Source of the DNA: an uncultured Saprospirales bacterium
GTDB lineage: Bacteria; Bacteroidota; Bacteroidia; Chitinophagales; Saprospiraceae
Direction of reading: 5' to 3'
Assembly (NCBI GenBank): GCA_937864265.1
Contig: CALMIR010000123.1
Span: forward strand, 1-48,556
Length of the DNA: 48,556 nt
Shown here: one piece after another, positions 1-7,490 of the stretch
Layout of the letters: the number at the start of each line of letters is the position of its first letter
Position numbering within the stretch: the stretch's first letter is position 1
Notes under the pieces: model-generated
Told to the model about the DNA's origin: nothing
What the model saw: only the letters and a program-made list of their open reading frames with translations
Database searches by the model: none
Position numbers and translations under genes: made by a program

Positions 1-1
1 C

Positions 2-1270
2 CGGCACCAGGCAGCCATGCTCGTCCACCTTGATGAGCCAGGCTTGCTGGCGCTGATAGGGAACGTTGTAATCATTAGCCTCACCTACCATGATGAAGCC
101 ACCATCTGTAGCCTCTTTAAGATCATAGACATAATGAATATAAAGTCCAGTATCTTCCCAATATCGCAATCTTCTGCTCCATAAACTATCCCCTTCAGGA
201 GACACTTTGACAAGCCATCCATTTATTTCTTCTTCTTGGGGTGGAAAATATTTATAATAATGCCCTGCCGCCACATAACCACTGCCGTCGCTTACTGCTA
301 TTAATTTATTCAGGCGATTAAACGTAATATCCGGTGTCATATCCTTAAACTCTACCTCCCATTCCACCTCCCTAGCCGCATTCAGCTTATAGATCAGCCC
401 GCTTTTCCAACGCAGACCACCGGACGAACTGTTGATGTAAAACTCCTCGCCACGACCGCTGGCCACCACCAGCCCCCCATCATCCGTCGCGACTAGGCTG
501 TTCGCTCCCTGACGTAATTCAAAACTAGGCCAGGATTCGTAATCCCACAACACGTTCCCCAAGCTGTCTATCGCCAGCAGGTAATCGTAGCTGCGATAGT
601 CGAAATCGTTGGTGTTCGTATTGTTTCTTCTTCCCGAAATTATAAAATAATTAGAAGATAAGGCATGTATTTCATTAGGCCGCTCATTTATACTGCTACC
701 ATAATACGTCTCATATTCAACCTCGCCACCGCTATTTATTTTTGTCAATACTATTTCTGAATTGTTAAGTCCTTCATTGCTTTTTTGTTCACTGACAATT
801 AAATATCCACTACTGTTATTGCCCGTTATTGATCTAGGTAGTGTAAATAAACCATCTTCAAAATGATGACTGTACTTAAATAGCTTTTTAATTGCTCCAT
901 CATTATCGTAAACAATCATCATATTTTTATCGTTTCCTCCAAAACTGTAACCACAATTGATAAAATCGGTATCCAGCGTGACTTGAAAAGACGGCAGCCA
1001 TGTTTCATATGTCCTCACACTATCCACCAACCATTTATCAAAAATCACCTCGCCATCCAAACCCAGTTTCATAAAAAAATTGCCCGATTTGTAAGGAAAC
1101 AGGGTATCGGCGACAATGCCTGTGACGTAATAGCACGTATCCGTGGCAATAACCCCCGTAGCAATCGCGGCTGGAGACCCCAAGTGTACTCGGCGATTGA
1201 AGGTGTTTTGACCCGATACCAGACTTGCTGCTACCAATAGCAACCCAAGCATTGGATAAAAATTTTTCAT
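2..1270 (-). CDS. Secreted protein of unknown function, 3' end cut by window edge
   Basis: The frame is open from an ATG at 1270 to the left edge (423 codons), and I checked it by translation line by line. The product begins with a clear Sec signal peptide (MKNFYPMLGLLLVAASLVSG). It continues as a beta-rich chain with repeated hydrophobic segments ending in Gly-Gly (for example DDGGLVVASGRG and DGGFIMVGEAND), as in propeller-like or delta-60-type exported repeat proteins of Bacteroidota. The visible end, KVDEHGCLVP, resembles the linker that often precedes a T9SS type A C-terminal signal in this phylum, but that domain would lie outside the window. Function is unknown. It is probably exported through the outer membrane, which is inference. 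A remnant of another T9SS cargo lies immediately upstream on the same strand. Confidence 0.8.
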   Translation of the reverse strand, partial: MKNFYPMLGLLLVAASLVSGQNTFNRRVHLGSPAAIATGVIATDTCYYVTGIVADTLFPYKSGNFFMKLGLDGEVIFDKWLVDSVRTYETWLPSFQVTLDTDFINCGYSFGGNDKNMMIVYDNDGAIKKLFKYSHHFEDGLFTLPRSITGNNSSGYLIVSEQKSNEGLNNSEIVLTKINSGGEVEYETYYGSSINERPNEIHALSSNYFIISGRRNNTNTNDFDYRSYDYLLAIDSLGNVLWDYESWPSFELRQGANSLVATDDGGLVVASGRGEEFYINSSSGGLRWKSGLIYKLNAAREVEWEVEFKDMTPDITFNRLNKLIAVSDGSGYVAAGHYYKYFPPQEEEINGWLVKVSPEGDSLWSRRLRYWEDTGLYIHYVYDLKEATDGGFIMVGEANDYNVPYQRQQAWLIKVDEHGCLVP

Positions 1271-1287
1271 CAGAATGGCATATAATA

Positions 1288-1332
1288 AAAATACCGATAT
1301 ACCCCAAACAGGCTGCGATACATCGGTATTTT
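1288..1332 (-). terminator. Rho-independent terminator-like hairpin
   Basis: Reading the minus strand, AAAATACCGAT (1332-1322) pairs perfectly over 11 bases with ATCGGTATTTT (1298-1288), followed by a T-rich stretch. It sits 10 bases after the stop of the T9SS remnant at 1342 and before the start of the next gene at 1270. It probably ended the transcript of the now broken upstream gene. Confidence 0.6.
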
Positions 1333-1341
1333 CAAGTTAAA

Positions 1342-1557
1342 TTAAAGAATAATCAGCTTAAAGGTTTGCGAGCGACCATCGGCCAGTTGCAAGCGGTAAT
1401 AATAGACCCCACCGGGAAAAGCAGCGCAGTGCCAGCGCTGCTGTTGTATTTTATTCATTTGTTGGCAATCATGCCCATTACAATATCGGTAGGTGGATGA
1501 ACTGCGCATCATTTTGGGATTTTGATAAAGAATAAAATTATCGTTGGTAAATATAGT
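1342..1557 (-). pseudogene. Remnant of a T9SS type A sorting domain
   Basis: The minus strand reads ...PGGVYYYRLQLADGRSQ followed by TFKLIIL and a TAA stop at 1344-1342. This matches the end of T9SS type A C-terminal signals (xxGVYxYRLxxADGRxxxxKxIxL), which guide proteins through the outer membrane. The same frame runs back only to an in-frame TAA at 1560-1558. No signal peptide or passenger domain can be found upstream, where the glucosaminidase gene ends at 1828. The upstream part of the remnant is rich in Asn, Gln and Cys and no longer looks like the domain. I read this as the 3' scar of a deleted secreted-protein gene that still has its own terminator. The last 28 residues are convincing; the rest is not. 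Confidence 0.55.
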
Positions 1558-1706
1558 TTATTACAATAACAATATCAAGTATTTTAATATTTTTGGCCAA
1601 TATTTTACAATATGCAATGGCATGATTCTGCAACTGATCCTCAGTCGTGAGCCGTCCTCGGTAGGGATTTCCTTGTCATCTTTGGCGATTCCTGCACCCC
1701 TACGAG

Positions 1707-1785
1707 CCCGCTGAAGTGTACCGATCTCAGCGGGATAGTCCGGGCGTAACGATCCCGCTGAAGCCGATACGCTTCAGCGGGATCG
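1707..1785. repeat. Pair of related palindromes (CCCGCTGAAG family)
   Basis: Two hairpins sharing the word CCCGCTGAAG lie 47 bases apart. The first pairs CCCGCTGA (1707-1714) with TCAGCGGG (1727-1734). The second pairs CGATCCCGCTGAAGC (1750-1764) with its exact complement (1771-1785) around a 6-base loop. They lie about 40 bases beyond the stop codon of the glucosaminidase gene (minus strand) and have no T-tract on either strand, so a plain terminator is unlikely. The rest of 1558-1827 shows only AT-rich sequence. Confidence 0.6.
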
Positions 1786-1827
1786 GACGGGAGTGTTGCA
1801 AACCACACCCGCACCGCTTACACCCCC

Positions 1828-2541
1828 TCACAACCCAAACCCCTCAATCGCCTCCAGCAACTGCTCCGCTAAGTGTTTTTCCTCCGAGAACCCCAGTTCC
1901 TCCAGCCCCTTTGCCCAAGCCTGGTAGTCTTTGGCCGAAAGGCGGCTCAAGGGCGTGAACTTACCCGTCGTGATATAAAAACTATGGTCGCGAAAACTCG
2001 TCCAGGCATTTTCATAGTGGCGTTTACAGGCCTTGTGGTAAGTGCCCGTTTCGCCCATCCAATCATCCGTGCAAGGCAGCCCGAAATGATTATTAGCCGC
2101 ACTATTGGCCATCTCCTCCGTGCCTGCCTGGCTGTGCAGCAAGGCATTCGCCAGAATGATGGCAGCCGGGATGCCAAATTTTTTTTCTTCCCCCTCCGCC
2201 ACCTTCCCAAAGCGCTCGATATAAGCGCTGATCGTGGCAGCATCTACCAAACTCAGGCGATCCATGGCCGTCATCTCTTTACGTTTTACAGGCGCTGACA
2301 CGATTTCAAAGTGTTCCACCTCCGGCTTTTTTTCCGAACGATGCTCGCTGAGTATCTCGCGGGAAACCGGCTTTTTGGGCGATTCCTCCTCTTTTTGGTA
2401 CTCCATTTTTTGAGGCGTATTCAGATTGATCTTGAAGCTCAAATCTTTTTTCATGGCCAAAAAGATCAATACAGCAGCGATGCCAATTCGAAACCAATGG
2501 CGCTGCAAATAAGCGATGATCGGGTGTACAGGAGCTGACAT
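1828..2541 (-). CDS. Membrane-anchored glucosaminidase-domain protein (FlgJ/Mannosyl-glucosaminidase family)
   Basis: This 237-residue protein has one N-terminal membrane segment (about residues 16-29, FRIGIAAVLIFLAM), a charged Lys/Glu-rich linker (about 35-90), and a C-terminal domain of about 140 residues. The C-terminal domain matches the glucosaminidase family that cuts the glycan strands of peptidoglycan. Visible marks are FGIPAAIILANALLHSQAG, with the family's usual catalytic Glu position occupied by another residue in LLHSQAG, then NNHFGLPC, and a Tyr-rich end (SFRDHSFYITT). FGIPxxxxLAxxLLxSxxG and NxHFGxxC are family hallmarks. The protein would face the periplasm, anchored in the inner membrane, and act in wall remodelling. 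The usual motif is E-S-x-x-G preceded by Q; here it is HSQAG, so activity is not certain. It is divergent from the VWA gene and shares the 124-base spacer with it. Confidence 0.82.
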   Translation of the reverse strand: MSAPVHPIIAYLQRHWFRIGIAAVLIFLAMKKDLSFKINLNTPQKMEYQKEEESPKKPVSREILSEHRSEKKPEVEHFEIVSAPVKRKEMTAMDRLSLVDAATISAYIERFGKVAEGEEKKFGIPAAIILANALLHSQAGTEEMANSAANNHFGLPCTDDWMGETGTYHKACKRHYENAWTSFRDHSFYITTGKFTPLSRLSAKDYQAWAKGLEELGFSEEKHLAEQLLEAIEGFGL

Positions 2542-2665
2542 GATAAATGTATTTAAAACAAAATGTTTTTATAAAAGCAAATATAAAACTTTTTACAAAC
2601 AAAAAAAATTTTTCTTCGCGTTATGTATTTTTTCCAAAGGCTGCATCTTAGATCAAAACACCATT

Positions 2666-4549
2666 ATGAAACGAATATTATTCTTCTTTGGCGTAGCGGT
2701 TTTATTGTCAGCCGCAGAAACGGATTTTCGCAGCGATAAGCACACCATCAAAGGTGAGGTGCTGGACATCAACGGCGATCCACTCATCGGCGCCAGTGTA
2801 TTGATCAAAGGCACCCAAAACGGAGCTGTTACCGACTTTAACGGATTATTTGAAATAACCACCGAACAAGAATGCGTTGATTTACAAATTACCTATGTCG
2901 GTTATGCCATGCAGGAAATAACAAAGGCATGCGCCGGAAAATGGGTAAAAGTGGTGATGACAGAAGAACAGGCTTTAGAGGAAGTAGTAGTGGTTACTGG
3001 CAGAAAGAAGATTAAAACGGAAAACAAAATATCCGCAATTCAAACGAAGCCCAGCGCCAAAGCAGACTGGTCGGGTGCGTCCGTTCCCATCCAAACCCTG
3101 AGTTATGACCCTGAAACGGAACAAAACTGGAACACCGAAGACTACGACCTGATTGTCGAAAACCGCTTTTTTGAAGTGACCAAAGAGCCGCTCTCCACCT
3201 TTTCTATCGATGTAGATGCAGCCTCTTACAGCAATTTGAGACGTTATATTAAAAACGGCATAGCGCCGCCAAAAGACGCGGTGCGCATCGAGGAAATGGT
3301 CAATTACTTTGATTACGACTATCCGCAACCAAGCGGAGAGCACCCTTTTGAAATCATTACAGAAATCGGCGATTGCCCTTGGGCATCGGAGCACCGCTTG
3401 CTGCACATCGGATTGCAGGGTAAAGCAATACCGACGGAAGAATTGCCAGCCTCCAACCTGGTTTTCCTGATCGATGTATCAGGCAGTATGGATGCGGCCA
3501 ATAAATTGCCTTTGTTGCAGGCATCTTTCAAACTGCTGACCGATCAATTGCGGGAAAAGGACCGGGTGGCCGTCGTAGTTTATGCCGGTGCCGCGGGCTT
3601 GGTTTTAGAGCCTACTTCCGGTGCGAACAAGCAAAAGATCAAAGAAGCCATCGAGCAATTGAGAGCAGGCGGTTCCACAGCGGGCGGAGCAGGCATAGAA
3701 TTGGCCTACAAAACAGCTCGGGAGTATTTCATCAAAGGCGGCAACAACCGGGTCATATTGGCTACCGATGGCGATTTTAACATAGGCGCCAGCAGCGATG
3801 CTGAAATGGTGCGTCTCATCGAAAAGGAGCGGGAAAGTGGCGTGTTTTTGACCGTGCTGGGATTTGGCATGGGCAATTACAAGGACAACAAAATGCAGCA
3901 GCTCGCGGACAAAGGCAATGGCAATCATGCCTATATTGACGACATCAGCGAAGCCAAAAAGGTGTTGGTGTCCGAATTTGGCGGTACGGTTTTCACCATC
4001 GCCAAAGATGTAAAAATACAAATTGAGTTCAACCCCGGGAAAGTGCAGGCCTATCGCTTAATCGGCTACGAAAACCGCGTGCTCAACCACGAAGATTTTA
4101 ACGACGATAAAAAAGATGCTGGCGAGCTAGGTTCCGGCCATACCGTGACCGCGCTGTATGAAATCATTCCGGTAGGCGTGAAAAGCGCGTTCGTAGGAGA
4201 TGTGGATGCGTTGAAATATCAAAAATTGGAGCAGGCATCCAGCAGCAAAGAATGGGCCACCGTGAAATTCCGCTACAAACAGCCAGATGGCAGCGAAAGC
4301 CAGAAAATGGAGCTAAGCATCAAGGACAAAAGCGAAAAAGCCAGTGAAAACTTCCAATGGTCAGCAGCCGTAGCGGAGTTTGGCATGTTGTTGCGCGATT
4401 CGGAATACAAAGGTACCGCCAATTATAACCAAGCCATCCAGTTGGCTAAAGCCTCCAAAGGCAAAGATGAAAACGGCTACCGCCGCGAGATGATCGATAT
4501 GATGGAAGTGATGCGCTCCCTGGCCGATGCCGATGTCGCAAAAGATTGA
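2666..4549 (+). CDS. VWA-domain protein with N-terminal carboxypeptidase-like regulatory domain (YfbK-like)
   Basis: I chose the ATG at 2666 because it opens a signal peptide (MKRILFFFGVAVLLSAAETD); in-frame codons upstream encode Lys- and Phe-rich sequence with no family resemblance. The 627-residue product has a carboxypeptidase-D-like beta domain (about 27-98, IKGEVLDINGDPLIGASV). Next comes a TonB-box-like string (EEVVVVTG, about 105-112), a YfbK-type N-terminal region (about 150-255), and a VWA domain with an intact metal site: D270-x-S272-x-S274, T338 and D368. The C-terminal part is the DUF3520-like region that follows VWA in YfbK proteins. The role of YfbK proteins is poorly known, and protein-protein contact at the cell surface or in the periplasm is inferred from the fold. 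The gene stands alone, followed by two hairpins. Confidence 0.9.
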   Translation: MKRILFFFGVAVLLSAAETDFRSDKHTIKGEVLDINGDPLIGASVLIKGTQNGAVTDFNGLFEITTEQECVDLQITYVGYAMQEITKACAGKWVKVVMTEEQALEEVVVVTGRKKIKTENKISAIQTKPSAKADWSGASVPIQTLSYDPETEQNWNTEDYDLIVENRFFEVTKEPLSTFSIDVDAASYSNLRRYIKNGIAPPKDAVRIEEMVNYFDYDYPQPSGEHPFEIITEIGDCPWASEHRLLHIGLQGKAIPTEELPASNLVFLIDVSGSMDAANKLPLLQASFKLLTDQLREKDRVAVVVYAGAAGLVLEPTSGANKQKIKEAIEQLRAGGSTAGGAGIELAYKTAREYFIKGGNNRVILATDGDFNIGASSDAEMVRLIEKERESGVFLTVLGFGMGNYKDNKMQQLADKGNGNHAYIDDISEAKKVLVSEFGGTVFTIAKDVKIQIEFNPGKVQAYRLIGYENRVLNHEDFNDDKKDAGELGSGHTVTALYEIIPVGVKSAFVGDVDALKYQKLEQASSSKEWATVKFRYKQPDGSESQKMELSIKDKSEKASENFQWSAAVAEFGMLLRDSEYKGTANYNQAIQLAKASKGKDENGYRREMIDMMEVMRSLADADVAKD

Positions 4550-4563
4550 TGTCCCTTGGTGGA

Positions 4564-4602
4564 TGTTTGATGACGGATGAATCTGAAATCGAGCATCAAA
4601 CA
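4564..4602. repeat. Post-stop hairpin with GGATG/TTTGATG words
   Basis: TGTTTGATG (4564-4572) pairs exactly with CATCAAACA (4594-4602), starting 15 bases after the stop of the VWA gene. The flanks carry further GGATG / CATCC words (4561, 4575, 4608), giving a longer imperfect palindrome. There is no T-tract. It has the same placement as the post-stop hairpins at 5706, 42597 and 47282, but is built from other words. Confidence 0.5.
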
Positions 4603-4631
4603 GTCACCATCCATACAAAGAGAATCCTGGT

Positions 4632-4692
4632 TGAAGTCGAAGATTTGGCAATTAAGCTCTGAAATTGTTGAACTTCGGCTTCACATTTTTTT
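4632..4692 (+). terminator. Probable terminator of the VWA gene
   Basis: TGAAGTCGAAG (4632-4642) pairs with CTTCGGCTTCA (4673-4683) with one mismatch, and CAATT/AATTG can pair inside the loop. Seven T residues follow at 4686-4692. The long loop makes it weaker than a classic terminator. It lies between two convergent genes and would serve the plus-strand gene. Confidence 0.45.
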
Positions 4693-4697
4693 GAGGT

Positions 4698-5480
4698 TTA
4701 TTTTCCCGCAATAAGGAACAAGTAATCCCCACCGTCGTGTTCGTAAGTGCTTTGAATGGCTTGGAATTTTCCTGATTCCACATCTAAGGCCAGCTGATTT
4801 AAACCGATGGCTACTTCCGCTGCATTGGCCAGCGATGAAAAAGAAGATATTCCTATCCTAAATAAAGGATCGAGGTAGCGTTTTGCATCGTATTTTCCAC
4901 TATAAAGAAAACCATCTTGCAGATCTTTTTTTACCGCGTAGTTCTCCGTATCCAGTACAGCTAACCCGGCCGATTTTAGGGCAGATGTCACTTGCTCCAG
5001 GGGCGGCATCTGATGCATAGAATCCAGTAGCATTTTAGGAAAATAATAATTGAGCCAGTATATGGCCATTTGCTCTGGGGTAGAGGTAAAAATGATCAAA
5101 CGTCCCCCCGCCTTCAATACGCGGTGCAATTCCCGAAATCCCATTTCCAAATCAGCCCAGTGGTGTATGGTTAGCGTAGCGATGATGCCATCTATGCTGC
5201 TGCTGTTCAAAGGGATACTTTCCGCCCGGCCTTCCAGCCATTTGATATCTTGGTGGAGTTGCCGGGCTTGTTCCAGCATTTGTATGGAAGGGTCGATGCC
5301 GATGAAGCGGTATCCCTTTTGCGCAAGTGCATGCGTGTAATTGCCCGTGCCGCATCCAATATCCAAGTAAATGCCATCCAATCGAGGTTGTAAATGGTGC
5401 AGTAAGCGTTGAGAAAGATAGGGGTCTGCTTTGCGGGTGCAGTTGTAGTTTTGGCCGATATGATCGTATTTCGCAAACAT
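4698..5480 (-). CDS. Class I SAM-dependent methyltransferase (UbiE/Methyltransf_11 type)
   Basis: The 260-residue protein has the Rossmann methyltransferase core. Motif I is DIGCGTGNYT (about residues 40-49) for SAM binding. The acidic end of strand 2 is FIGIDPS (about 58-64), and the third strand is IDGIIATLTIHHW (about 98-110). The post-I segment ELHRVLKAGGRLIIFTSTP (about 117-135) is typical of small-molecule methyltransferases of the UbiE/Coq5-like group. No substrate can be read from the sequence, and the neighbours (VWA protein, choline-transporter-like protein) do not form a pathway with it. The start at 5480 gives the usual MFAKYDHIGQNY-type beginning, where Tyr and Asn approach SAM. 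It is a cytosolic enzyme. Confidence 0.88.
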   Translation of the reverse strand: MFAKYDHIGQNYNCTRKADPYLSQRLLHHLQPRLDGIYLDIGCGTGNYTHALAQKGYRFIGIDPSIQMLEQARQLHQDIKWLEGRAESIPLNSSSIDGIIATLTIHHWADLEMGFRELHRVLKAGGRLIIFTSTPEQMAIYWLNYYFPKMLLDSMHQMPPLEQVTSALKSAGLAVLDTENYAVKKDLQDGFLYSGKYDAKRYLDPLFRIGISSFSSLANAAEVAIGLNQLALDVESGKFQAIQSTYEHDGGDYLFLIAGK

Positions 5481-5705
5481 ATATAAGGTTTTCTTATGAA
5501 GCCATTAATCCTAATCTTACCATACCCGTGTCCAATGGAATCAGGAAGGAATAAACAAAAGTTCACAAAAAGGGGCAATGAAATAAAATCCCTTGGGTTT
5601 TATGTCATAACGAGCTGGCCTTTGTGTTCTTTGTATCATTGTGCGGTTTGTGGTTTAAATAGGCGGATGAGGTTGGGTAAGCCTTGATTTTTTGGCTGTC
5701 GCAGG

Positions 5706-5742
5706 GAAGTGTCGGTGTGATTTAGAATCACGCCGACACTTC
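5706..5742. repeat. Stop-codon-spanning hairpin at the end of the transporter gene
   Basis: On the minus strand GAAGTGTCGGCGTGATT (5742-5726) pairs over 17 bases with AATCACACCGACACTTC (5722-5706), with one G-T-type wobble and a 3-base loop. The left arm contains the last four sense codons and the TGA stop (5730-5728) of the transporter gene. There is no T-tract after it. The hairpin therefore overlaps coding sequence and could slow ribosomes at termination or protect the 3' end of the mRNA. Confidence 0.65.
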
Positions 5743-7287
5743 TCGACGATTGATCCATCTCGATACTACAAAAATAGTGACTAAGCCCGACACCATCGCC
5801 AAAGTTCGGAATGGGAACAGACAAATGCCGTCTTCCATCATCGGGTAGGGGAGAAATGTCGGAATGCCCAGGGTAGCATCGCCCCCGCCAAAACGCAGTA
5901 CCAAAGCCACCAGGAATCCGCTGATCGCCCCATAAGTATTGGCTTTGGGATCGAAAAGGGCAGAAACCAGCGCCGGAAACAAAAGACAATACACAAAATC
6001 GCTGCATAAGAACCAGAGCGAATAAACGCTTTTGGCTTGAAGTGCAATCAGAATAGCGGCTACGCCGACTATGCCGATTAGTCGCCGGATAAGCTGCTGC
6101 AGTTGTTGGTCGCTTAGTTTTTTTCTGGAAAAAGGCCGCCACACATTCCAGGCCGCCATGGAAGAAGCCGATAAAATGGAAGAATCCGCTGAAGACATCA
6201 CTGCCCCGGCGATAGCCCCCAGACCTATGATGCCCACCCACTCAGGTGTCAAATACCGAATGACCCAAGGCAAAGTACTCGATCCATCGGGCGGAGGAAT
6301 CGACCATTCGGCAGTGGTGGCGACGATGCCACATAGTAGGGGCGGGATGGCTGCGACCAGGCAAACTAATCCGGCAAAAATGGACAAATACACAGCCGTC
6401 TTCTCGTTTTTGGAAGCCAACACCCGCTGAAAATAAACCTGCCAGGGAATGCCGCCAAAAATGAGCAGCAAAGCGCTGTCCCACCAATTCCAATAGTAGC
6501 TACCCAAAGCTTCCCGGCTAGGCAATAAGCTGGCTGCTGCCCCATAATGCGCTTTGTAAGCCATCCAGGCATTGGATAACCCGCCTTGGCTTTCCAATGC
6601 AAACGGCACAACCAAAAACAAACCGACAAACAAAAGAATCAATTGAACGACATCGGTCAGCGCTACTGCCCACAAGCCCCCCAAAATGGTGTAAATGATG
6701 GTGATGATGGCAGAAAGGATGATGGCCGAGCTGGTATCCAACCCCACAATAACAGCGAAAGTACTGCCCAATGCGCTCAGTATCGCAGCCGTCCAGAACA
6801 ATTCGCCTGAAAGCGCTGGTATAAATAAGAGCGCTGTCATTTTTTTGCCAAAACGGTTTTCCAAAGGATCCAACATCGTCTGGTAGCCTTGCCGACGCAT
6901 CGGCCGGGCAAAGATCAGGCCTCCGACAATCAAACTAAGGGCATAGCCCCAAGGGGCTTGCACCCATACCAGGCCACTGGTAGCCGCGTACTCAGCCGTT
7001 CCATTGATGTAGCCTCCACCTATCCAGGTAGCGCTCATGGTGAAAACACCCAGCCAGAGTGGCATTTTCCGATCGGCCAGCATAAAGCCGGAAGTGTCTT
7101 CCTTTTCTCTCAGGCCAGCCGCATAAGCGCCGATGGCGAAAATGATCAAATAAAAAAAGGCCATAGCGGCAAAGGCAGGCCAATTGACGGGCTTTGCTGC
7201 TAAGAAGTGCAAAAGAGCCGCAGTCAGGATGAGCAATAAAAGAATAGCGCCTAAGGGTTTTAGGACGATAGCAAATTTTTTCCTCAA
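5728..7287 (-). CDS. Sodium:solute symporter close to the choline transporter CHT1 (SLC5A7)
   Basis: This 519-residue membrane protein of the SSS family has about 13 hydrophobic segments. It is strikingly like animal CHT1. WIGGGYINGTAEY, YQTMLDPLENRFGKK, LLFIPALSGE, FWTAAILSALGST, LGGIPWQ-like FGGIPWQVYFQRVL, AVMSSADSSILSASSM and FPFRTLAMV all have near-identical counterparts in CHT1 (recalled from memory). It probably imports choline or a related compound with sodium. The reading frame opens with TTG at 7287; no in-frame ATG exists before a stop at 7318-7320. The N-terminus adds one hydrophobic segment (about residues 11-30) that CHT1 lacks, so the true start could be later. A possible -7 box TAACTTTG lies at 7320-7313, and an RNA-like unit with its own terminator lies just upstream. 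The 3' end is inside a hairpin. Confidence 0.9.
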   Translation of the reverse strand: MRKKFAIVLKPLGAILLLLILTAALLHFLAAKPVNWPAFAAMAFFYLIIFAIGAYAAGLREKEDTSGFMLADRKMPLWLGVFTMSATWIGGGYINGTAEYAATSGLVWVQAPWGYALSLIVGGLIFARPMRRQGYQTMLDPLENRFGKKMTALLFIPALSGELFWTAAILSALGSTFAVIVGLDTSSAIILSAIITIIYTILGGLWAVALTDVVQLILLFVGLFLVVPFALESQGGLSNAWMAYKAHYGAAASLLPSREALGSYYWNWWDSALLLIFGGIPWQVYFQRVLASKNEKTAVYLSIFAGLVCLVAAIPPLLCGIVATTAEWSIPPPDGSSTLPWVIRYLTPEWVGIIGLGAIAGAVMSSADSSILSASSMAAWNVWRPFSRKKLSDQQLQQLIRRLIGIVGVAAILIALQAKSVYSLWFLCSDFVYCLLFPALVSALFDPKANTYGAISGFLVALVLRFGGGDATLGIPTFLPYPMMEDGICLFPFRTLAMVSGLVTIFVVSRWINRREVSA

Positions 7288-7335
7288 TGTAGTAAGTCGC
7301 TTTTTAAAGCAGCAAAGTTAACACGAAGTGGGTAT

Positions 7336-7364
7336 AAAAAAAAACCCCGCTACAGGGGTAGCGG
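7336..7364 (-). terminator. Strong intrinsic terminator
   Basis: On the minus strand CCGCTAC (7364-7358), loop CCCT, GTAGCGG (7353-7347), then GG and nine T residues (7344-7336). This is a textbook terminator. It lies about 50 bases upstream of the transporter start and more than 360 bases beyond the stop of the lipoprotein gene, so it most likely ends the short transcript proposed at 7336-7484. Confidence 0.8.
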
Positions 7365-7484
7365 AGCTAAACTAACTTGCTGATACTAATAGCCTTTTGA
7401 TCCGAACGGGATCAAGTATATTTTTTGATAAGTGTTTCTAAAGTGACGAAGCCAAAAAGTGCTTGGCATTGCTTTTATCTTGCT
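7336..7484 (-). ncRNA. Candidate small RNA or leader upstream of the choline-transporter-like gene
   Basis: A promoter (7491-7522) and a strong terminator (7336-7364) on the minus strand frame a transcript of about 145-150 bases with no recognised gene. Near its 5' end GGAGC can pair with GCTCC just before the terminator, giving a closing stem that shares two bases with the terminator stem. Inside are the hairpins GCCAA/TTGGC and TTGATCC/GGATCAA. It contains one 27-codon reading frame from ATG at 7469 (MPSTFWLRHFRNTYQ...). It could be a free-standing small RNA, a small-protein mRNA, or a regulated leader of the transporter. A weak second promoter box after the terminator favours an independent unit. 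I do not recognise the RNA family. Confidence 0.45.
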
Positions 7485-7490
7485 GCTCCA

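Noticed and set aside
2516-2665. Longer N-terminus of the VWA protein
   Set aside because: The extra 50 residues are Lys/Phe/Cys-rich, precede a perfect signal peptide and overlap the promoter region of the divergent gene.
5636-6241. Long minus-strand frame overlapping the transporter gene
   Set aside because: It is an off-frame shadow of the transporter with no family likeness and low-probability residue content.
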